Origin: Paracoccaceae bacterium | Lineage (GTDB): Bacteria > Pseudomonadota > Alphaproteobacteria > Rhodobacterales > Rhodobacteraceae | Direction of reading: 5' to 3' | Length of the DNA stretch: 57,420 nt | Assembly (NCBI GenBank): GCA_902554705.1 | Contig: CACDPP010000010.1 | Coordinates: 1-57,420 of the forward strand | Shown: piece by piece, positions 52,840-57,420 of the stretch | How the letters are laid out: each line of letters opens with the position of its first letter | Position numbering within the stretch: the first letter of the stretch is position 1 | Notes under the pieces: model-generated | What the model was told of the DNA's origin: nothing | Databases searched by the model: none | The model's input: only the letters and a program-made list of their open reading frames with translations | Program-made: the position numbers and the translations under genes

Positions 52840-54054
52840 TCATCGATCAATTTCTCCAAAAACTACGTCCATGGTTCCGATAATAGCGGCGACGTCTGCT
52901 AACTGATGACCCGAAGCCATATGGTCCATCGCTTGAAGATGTAAGTACCCCGGAGCTCTGATTTTTACTCTGTAAGGCTTGTTAGTCCCATCTGATACCA
53001 GGTAGACACCGAATTCGCCTTTCGGGGCCTCCACGGATGCGTACACCTCCCCTTCTGGAACATGAAAACCCTCCGTATATAGCTTGAAGTGATGTATCAG
53101 CGCTTCCATTGACTGCTTCATCTCTACCCGTCTAGGTGGGCACAATTTACCCTGTGCTAAAACAGGCCCATCTTCAAAATTTAGCTTTTCGATAGCCTGC
53201 CTAATAATAGCCACAGATTGACGCATTTCCTCCATACGGACTAAATAGCGATCATAACAATCGCCGTTATTGCCAACAGGTACCTCAAAGTCGAATTCAT
53301 CATAACATTCATAGGGCTGAGCTCGCCTTAAATCCCAGGCCAATCCGGACCCTCTCACCATAACTCCTGAAAATCCATATTTCTGAATATCGTCTTCTGA
53401 TACAATGCCTATATTTACATTTCTCTGCTTAAAAATTCTATTTTCAGTGAGAAGCGCGTCTATGTCAGCAAGAACTTTAGGAAATTCTACTGCCCAACTA
53501 TCAATATCTGCTAACAGCTCTTTTGTTAAATCCTGATGCACGCCACCAGGTCTAAAGTAAGCTGCGTGGAGGCGAGCGCCACAAGCCCGCTCGTAAAAAA
53601 TCATTAGCTTTTCTCTCTCCTCAAATCCCCATAATGGAGGAGTGAGAGCTCCAACATCCATAGCTTGAGTGGTGACATTGAGAAGGTGATTTAGCACACG
53701 TCCTATTTCAGAAAATAAGACACGAATGATTGATGCTCTTCGGGGAATTTCTGTGCCAGTTAGTCTTTCAATTGCAAGACACCAGGCGTGTTCCTGGTTC
53801 ATTGGGGCTACGTAGTCCAACCGATCAAAATAAGGAAGATTTTGCAGATAAGTGCGGCTTTCCATCAATTTTTCGGTGCCGCGGTGTAGTAATCCTATAT
53901 GTGGATCGCAACGATCAACTATCTCCCCATCCAACTCTAATACAAGCCTTAATACTCCGTGAGCTGCGGGATGTTGAGGGCCAAAATTTATGTTAAAATT
54001 ACGGATTTTCTGCTCACCTGTAAGAACATCTTCAAACCCCTTAGAACCGTCCAT
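52840..54054 (-). CDS. nuoD: NADH-quinone oxidoreductase subunit D
   Basis: A 404-residue, 49-kDa-type subunit, homologous to the hydrogenase large subunit without its Ni site. Together with NuoB it forms the quinone-binding pocket. Signatures are [15 protein letters not shown] (about residues 23-37), [12 protein letters not shown] (about 57) and DPCxxCTDR-equivalent C-terminal [12 protein letters not shown]. NuoC and NuoD are separate genes, unlike the fused form in E. coli. The start overlaps the nuoC stop by one base. Confidence 0.97.
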   Translation of the reverse strand: MDGSKGFEDVLTGEQKIRNFNINFGPQHPAAHGVLRLVLELDGEIVDRCDPHIGLLHRGTEKLMESRTYLQNLPYFDRLDYVAPMNQEHAWCLAIERLTGTEIPRRASIIRVLFSEIGRVLNHLLNVTTQAMDVGALTPPLWGFEEREKLMIFYERACGARLHAAYFRPGGVHQDLTKELLADIDSWAVEFPKVLADIDALLTENRIFKQRNVNIGIVSEDDIQKYGFSGVMVRGSGLAWDLRRAQPYECYDEFDFEVPVGNNGDCYDRYLVRMEEMRQSVAIIRQAIEKLNFEDGPVLAQGKLCPPRRVEMKQSMEALIHHFKLYTEGFHVPEGEVYASVEAPKGEFGVYLVSDGTNKPYRVKIRAPGYLHLQAMDHMASGHQLADVAAIIGTMDVVFGEIDR

Positions 54055-54653
54055 TATTTATCACCCCCTTCTTCGGGCAAAATATAGTCAGCGCCTTCCC
54101 ATGGGGACATAAAGTCAAATTTTCGATATTCTTGGACAAGATTTACTGGCTCGTAAACAACCCTTTTTTCCACTTCATCGTACCTTACCTCAGAATACCC
54201 TGACGTTGGAAAATCTTTCCTCAATGGATGTCCGCGGAACCCATAATCAGTCAAAATTCTTCGCAAATCTGGATGTCCCGTAAACATTATTCCAAACATA
54301 TCAAAGACTTCCCGCTCAAACCAATTAGCAGAAGGATGGATGTCAACGATAGACGCTATCATATCGCGATCTCTCAAAGATACACGCAATCTAATGCGCC
54401 TATTCTGATACATGGATAAACAATGATATATTATGTCGAAACGTTTTATCCGTTCTGGGTAGTCAACTGCAGTAATATCCACCAAAGATGAAAACTTGCA
54501 ACGGGGATCTACCTTTAAAAATTCTACAAAATCATAAATTTGTGCGGGTGCGACATCAACAGTAAGCTCGCCAAATTGAATATCTGCTGATAACACACAG
54601 TCGTTTCGCTTATTTTCTAAGTATTGCTTTAATTCTTGAAGTTCAGCCGTCAT
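54054..54653 (-). CDS. nuoC: NADH-quinone oxidoreductase subunit C
   Basis: A 199-residue, 30-kDa-type subunit of the peripheral arm. It carries the signature [20 protein letters not shown] (about residues 108-127), [20 protein letters not shown] (about 129-148), and a C-terminal helix that packs on NuoD. It has no cofactor and is structural. It overlaps nuoB by 4 bp and nuoD by 1 bp. Confidence 0.97.
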   Translation of the reverse strand: MTAELQELKQYLENKRNDCVLSADIQFGELTVDVAPAQIYDFVEFLKVDPRCKFSSLVDITAVDYPERIKRFDIIYHCLSMYQNRRIRLRVSLRDRDMIASIVDIHPSANWFEREVFDMFGIMFTGHPDLRRILTDYGFRGHPLRKDFPTSGYSEVRYDEVEKRVVYEPVNLVQEYRKFDFMSPWEGADYILPEEGGDK

Positions 54654-55183
54654 CTTTTGATCGTTCCTGTTCTTCGGATTTTTTTCTGAAGTGCCAAAAT
54701 ACCATATAACAGAGCCTCTGCTGTTGGCGGGCAGCCTGGAACATAAACATCAACAGGCACTATTCGATCACAACCTCGCACGACAGAATAGCTGTAATGA
54801 TAATAACCGCCGCCATTAGCGCATGAGCCCATGGATATAACATATCGAGGCTCTGGCATTTGATCATAAACTTTTCTCAAAGCGGGAGCCATTTTATTCG
54901 TTAAGGTTCCAGCTACAATCATCAAATCAGACTGGCGCGGAGATGCGCGAGGTGCTGTACCGAAACGCTCTAAGTCATATCGCGGCATTGAAGTATGCAT
55001 CATCTCAACAGCACAGCAAGCTAATCCAAAAGTCATCCAGTGCAGAGAACCTGTCCTAGCCCAATTTATTATATCCTCAGTTGAAGTAACAAGAAAACCT
55101 TTATCCTGAAGCTGGTTATTAAGTTCTCGTGTCGAATTCTCTAAGTCCGCACCAGCTGTGTTGTCGCCCAGCATTACTCCCAT
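54650..55183 (-). CDS. nuoB: NADH-quinone oxidoreductase subunit B
   Basis: A 177-residue PSST-type subunit holding [4Fe-4S] cluster N2, which reduces quinone. The ligands lie in the tandem-cysteine ACCAVEMM, in GSCANGGG and in [13 protein letters not shown] chose ATG 55183 ([11 protein letters not shown]): GAAGGG lies about 9 nt upstream and the length equals relatives. An ATG at 55204 adds seven residues inside nuoA, and ATG 55174 overlaps the nuoA stop as TAATG. The gene overlaps nuoA by about 10 bp. Confidence 0.95.
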   Translation of the reverse strand: MGVMLGDNTAGADLENSTRELNNQLQDKGFLVTSTEDIINWARTGSLHWMTFGLACCAVEMMHTSMPRYDLERFGTAPRASPRQSDLMIVAGTLTNKMAPALRKVYDQMPEPRYVISMGSCANGGGYYHYSYSVVRGCDRIVPVDVYVPGCPPTAEALLYGILALQKKIRRTGTIKR

Positions 55184-55539
55184 TCTAATGCACCCTTCTT
55201 CCATTCATAGGCAAAACCAACAGTTAACACGCCTAAGAAAACAATCATTGACCAAAAACCAATCATGCTGATGTCTTTAAAGGCAACCGCCCAGGGGAAT
55301 AAAAATGCTATTTCAAGATCAAAAATGATAAATAAGATCGAGACTAAATAAAATCTCACGTCAAATTTCATCCGAGCATCATCAAAGGCATTAAAACCAC
55401 ATTCGTAAGCAGAAACTTTTTCAGGATCGGGGTTTCGAATAGCGATAACTGCAGCTGCTAACAGTAAAACAAGCCCGAGACCGAGCGCTATACCCAAAAA
55501 CACGAGTATAGGCAAATATTCTAACAAAAGATTGTCCAC
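55174..55539 (-). CDS. nuoA: NADH-quinone oxidoreductase subunit A, GTG start
   Basis: A 121-residue, three-helix subunit equivalent to ND3. The quinone-site loop with [16 protein letters not shown] (about residues 39-54) and its conserved cysteine, and the [13 protein letters not shown] helix (about 73-85), are intact. The start is GTG 55539, preceded by AAGGAG. A hairpin and a candidate promoter lie upstream (55556-55622). It is the first gene of the nuo operon, which runs to nuoN over about 15 kb. Confidence 0.96.
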   Translation of the reverse strand: MDNLLLEYLPILVFLGIALGLGLVLLLAAAVIAIRNPDPEKVSAYECGFNAFDDARMKFDVRFYLVSILFIIFDLEIAFLFPWAVAFKDISMIGFWSMIVFLGVLTVGFAYEWKKGALEWE

Positions 55540-55555
55540 AAATGGCTCCTTTTGT

Positions 55556-55622
55556 GCAAGCGTGTAAACGCTTTGCTTCGGCTAATAAATAGGGGTTTAC
55601 CGCTCTAATTCACGAGGGTCAA
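55556..55622 (-). promoter_or_regulatory. Candidate nuo operon promoter and leader hairpin
   Basis: On the minus strand TTGACC (55622-55617) and TAAACC (55599-55594) are 17 bp apart, with the expected start near 55587. The short leader contains a hairpin at 55576-55556 (arms of about 8 bp with one bulged base and a 4-nt loop), ending 5 nt before the AGGAG ribosome site of nuoA. The -10 is weak (3/6). The rest of the gap up to 55695 shows nothing I can name. Confidence 0.4.
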
Positions 55623-55695
55623 CACATGAAAAAGCAATAATGTTTTAAATTTTTGTGCAAAAAATAAAAGCTTAGTAAATCAAAATGATAATAAC

Positions 55696-57420
55696 TTATT
55701 TAACTTCTGAAAAATCACATAACTTTTCACCAGATTGAACAAAGTCTCCAACATTAAAATTCACTATTTTAATGAAACAATCATTGGGTGCAACTACCTC
55801 GTACTCCATCTTCATGGCCTCTAAGGCTAAAATACGCTGCCCCTTAAGCACTTCACAGCCATTTTCGATATAGATTTTTGATACCATACCAGGCATTGGA
55901 GATAAAATATCGCTATTTTCCAGGTTAGTTTCCTTTTTAGTTGCAAAAGGATTTTGAAGCTTGAATAAAAACTGCCTACCATCAGATACCAGTATTTCAT
56001 CATCAAATTTTTTTGAGACAGGCAGTTGATTTCCGTCAAAAGACCAATCATTTTTTTTACTAAAAATTACATCATACGATTTTCCAAAAAATGAAATTTC
56101 TATTTTATTGACATCTGGCTGAGAAAATTCAATGTCTATATCCCTGTCTCCACAAAATAATCGTATTTTATGAATAATATTGACCCAATGTGAGTAGGAA
56201 GAATGATCCGGTTTGGGTGAAAAATAAGATACAGCAGCTGCGATAATAGCCTGAGTAGAAACAGATTTAAAACCAATCAATTTTTCGATATTTTGTTCAA
56301 TCAAACCAGTCTGAACAACGCCCATTTTAAACTCCGAGTTCTCTGTCAAATTGTAAAGAAAGTTTACATTTGTTTTAACTCCAACAATTTCCGTATCTTT
56401 TAAAGCCTTCCTTAGTTTTGAGAGTGCGCTCGATCTATCTTTTCCGTATGAGACTATCTTTGCCAACATTGGATCGAAAAAGGGAGAAACGATATCTCCG
56501 GTTCTTATCCCAGTATCAACACGGATATTTGATGGAAAATGTAGGTGAATAATTTTTCCAGTATCTGGTAAAAACTGATTATTTGGATCCTCTGCGTAAA
56601 TTCTTGCCTCAAAAGAGTGTCCTTCAATAGAAACATCTTTCTGTTTTTTTTCCATAGGCCTACCCATAGCAACGTCAAATTGCCATGCTACTAAGTCAAT
56701 TCCAGTTATTTCTTCTGTTATTGGGTGTTCTACTTGAAGACGAGTGTTCATCTCCATAAACCAAAATCTATCTTCTTTTAGACCATCAGATCCATCAACA
56801 ATAAATTCTACTGTTCCAGCACCTTTGTAGCCAATAGTTTCAGCTACACTAACAGCTGCTCTACACATAGCATCTCTCATTTTGCCGGTCATTCCTGGAG
56901 CTGGGCACTCCTCCAAAACTTTTTGATGTCGGCGCTGGAGAGAACAATCTCGCTCAAATAAGTGAATAGCCGATTGGCCATCACCAAATATCTGTATCTC
57001 AATATGACGGGGAGCCAAAATATACTTCTCAATTAACACCCTGCCATTTCCAAAAGCTTTTTCAGCCTCGGTCCGAGCACTTGCTAAAAGGGTCAAAAAT
57101 TCTTTTGGACTTTCGACCAATCGCATACCTTTTCCACCACCTCCTGCAATCGCTTTTATCAATAAAGGGTAACCAATCGACTCTGCTTCCTTTTTCAATT
57201 TTTCATCAGTTTGATTTTCACCGTGGTATCCAGGAACAACCGGAATACCAGCTTTCGACATGGCTTTTTTAGCTGCATCCTTACGCCCCATAATTTCAAT
57301 AGCTTTGAAATCAGGACCAACAAAAATAAGTCCAGCTTCCTGGACCTTTTGAGCAAACTCCGAGTTTTCAGATAAAAAACCGTAGCCAGGATGAATAGCA
57401 CCAGCACCAGTTTTTATGGC
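55696..57420 (-). CDS. mccA: Methylcrotonyl-CoA carboxylase-type biotin carboxylase/carrier subunit, N-terminus beyond right edge
   Basis: The frame is open to the right edge, so about 574 C-terminal residues are visible. The biotin carboxylase part shows AIHPGYGFLSEN near the edge, the ATP-grasp glycine loop KAIAGGGGKGMR, FERDCSLQRRHQKVLEE and FMEMNTRLQVEHPITE. A BCCP domain ends the protein with the biotin lysine in EAMKMEY. The stretch PVVPGYHGENQ resembles leucine-degrading methylcrotonyl-CoA carboxylase alpha; propionyl- or geranyl-CoA carboxylase are alternatives. The beta subunit gene is not visible. It ends 156 bp before nuoA. Confidence 0.85.
   Translation of the reverse strand, partial: AIKTGAGAIHPGYGFLSENSEFAQKVQEAGLIFVGPDFKAIEIMGRKDAAKKAMSKAGIPVVPGYHGENQTDEKLKKEAESIGYPLLIKAIAGGGGKGMRLVESPKEFLTLLASARTEAEKAFGNGRVLIEKYILAPRHIEIQIFGDGQSAIHLFERDCSLQRRHQKVLEECPAPGMTGKMRDAMCRAAVSVAETIGYKGAGTVEFIVDGSDGLKEDRFWFMEMNTRLQVEHPITEEITGIDLVAWQFDVAMGRPMEKKQKDVSIEGHSFEARIYAEDPNNQFLPDTGKIIHLHFPSNIRVDTGIRTGDIVSPFFDPMLAKIVSYGKDRSSALSKLRKALKDTEIVGVKTNVNFLYNLTENSEFKMGVVQTGLIEQNIEKLIGFKSVSTQAIIAAAVSYFSPKPDHSSYSHWVNIIHKIRLFCGDRDIDIEFSQPDVNKIEISFFGKSYDVIFSKKNDWSFDGNQLPVSKKFDDEILVSDGRQFLFKLQNPFATKKETNLENSDILSPMPGMVSKIYIENGCEVLKGQRILALEAMKMEYEVVAPNDCFIKIVNFNVGDFVQSGEKLCDFSEVK

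Overview
The window is a gene-dense, AT-rich piece of bacterial chromosome (G+C roughly 35-40 % by eye). Gene content and order point to a streamlined marine alphaproteobacterium of the order Rhodobacterales. The evidence for that is the full 14-gene nuo operon with typical alphaproteobacterial insertions, the birA-coaX-rnj tail behind nuoN, a Mur-type Fur regulator next to an EamA transporter and enolase, a PIN-domain/RNA-methyltransferase pair, and edd-eda. The low G+C resembles NAC11-7/HTCC2255-like lineages, but the species cannot be fixed from this window. I see no IS element, prophage, CRISPR array, tRNA or rRNA. No stretch longer than about 300 bases lacks a gene.

Layout. 1-4860: SelO C-terminus (cut by the left edge), Fur/Mur regulator, DMT transporter, enolase, then on the minus strand a PIN-domain protein and an RlmI-like methyltransferase. 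5037-7490: Entner-Doudoroff genes edd-eda. 7493-10559: glnE with a small unknown gene (minus). 10758-16095 (plus): bpt, sufT-like, an A-type Fe-S carrier, tpiA, a cytochrome P450, a ferredoxin-NADP reductase and infC, which starts at an ATA codon. 16247-17233: xdhC (minus). 17374-29199 (plus): pyrC, pyrE, dnaB, alr-mlaE-mlaF, a small membrane protein, radA, cvpA, an SDR, surE, pcm and a LysM/degenerate-LytM lipoprotein. 29210-33777 (minus): DUF815 ATPase, tatC-tatB-tatA, an orphan ABC ATPase and an SDR-like protein. 33974-37101 (plus): prfC and a DEAD-box helicase. 37102-55539 (minus): rnj, coaX, birA and nuoN-M-L-K-J-I-H-G-(lipoprotein)-F-(DUF5337)-E-D-C-B-A. 55696 to the right edge (minus): biotin-carboxylase subunit of a methylcrotonyl-CoA carboxylase-type enzyme.

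How it fits together. Enolase, edd-eda and tpiA are central carbon genes. eno and edd carry near-identical LacI-type palindromes in the same position just downstream of a TATA-like -10, which suggests one regulator. It may be CceR, which controls central carbon flux in Rhodobacterales. The nuo operon supplies the respiratory NADH dehydrogenase. tatABC, the mla-type transporter and the LysM lipoprotein serve the envelope. Many neighbours overlap by 4 bp, and several convergent pairs end within 0-10 bp of each other, as expected of a compact genome.

On novelty: most of the window is core genome and I found no obvious new defence or mobile system. The best leads are the ATA-started infC, the shared eno/edd operators, a DnaA box and paired GANTC sites before dnaB, uncharacterised genes and micro-ORFs inside the nuo operon, and the coupled methyltransferase-PIN pair.
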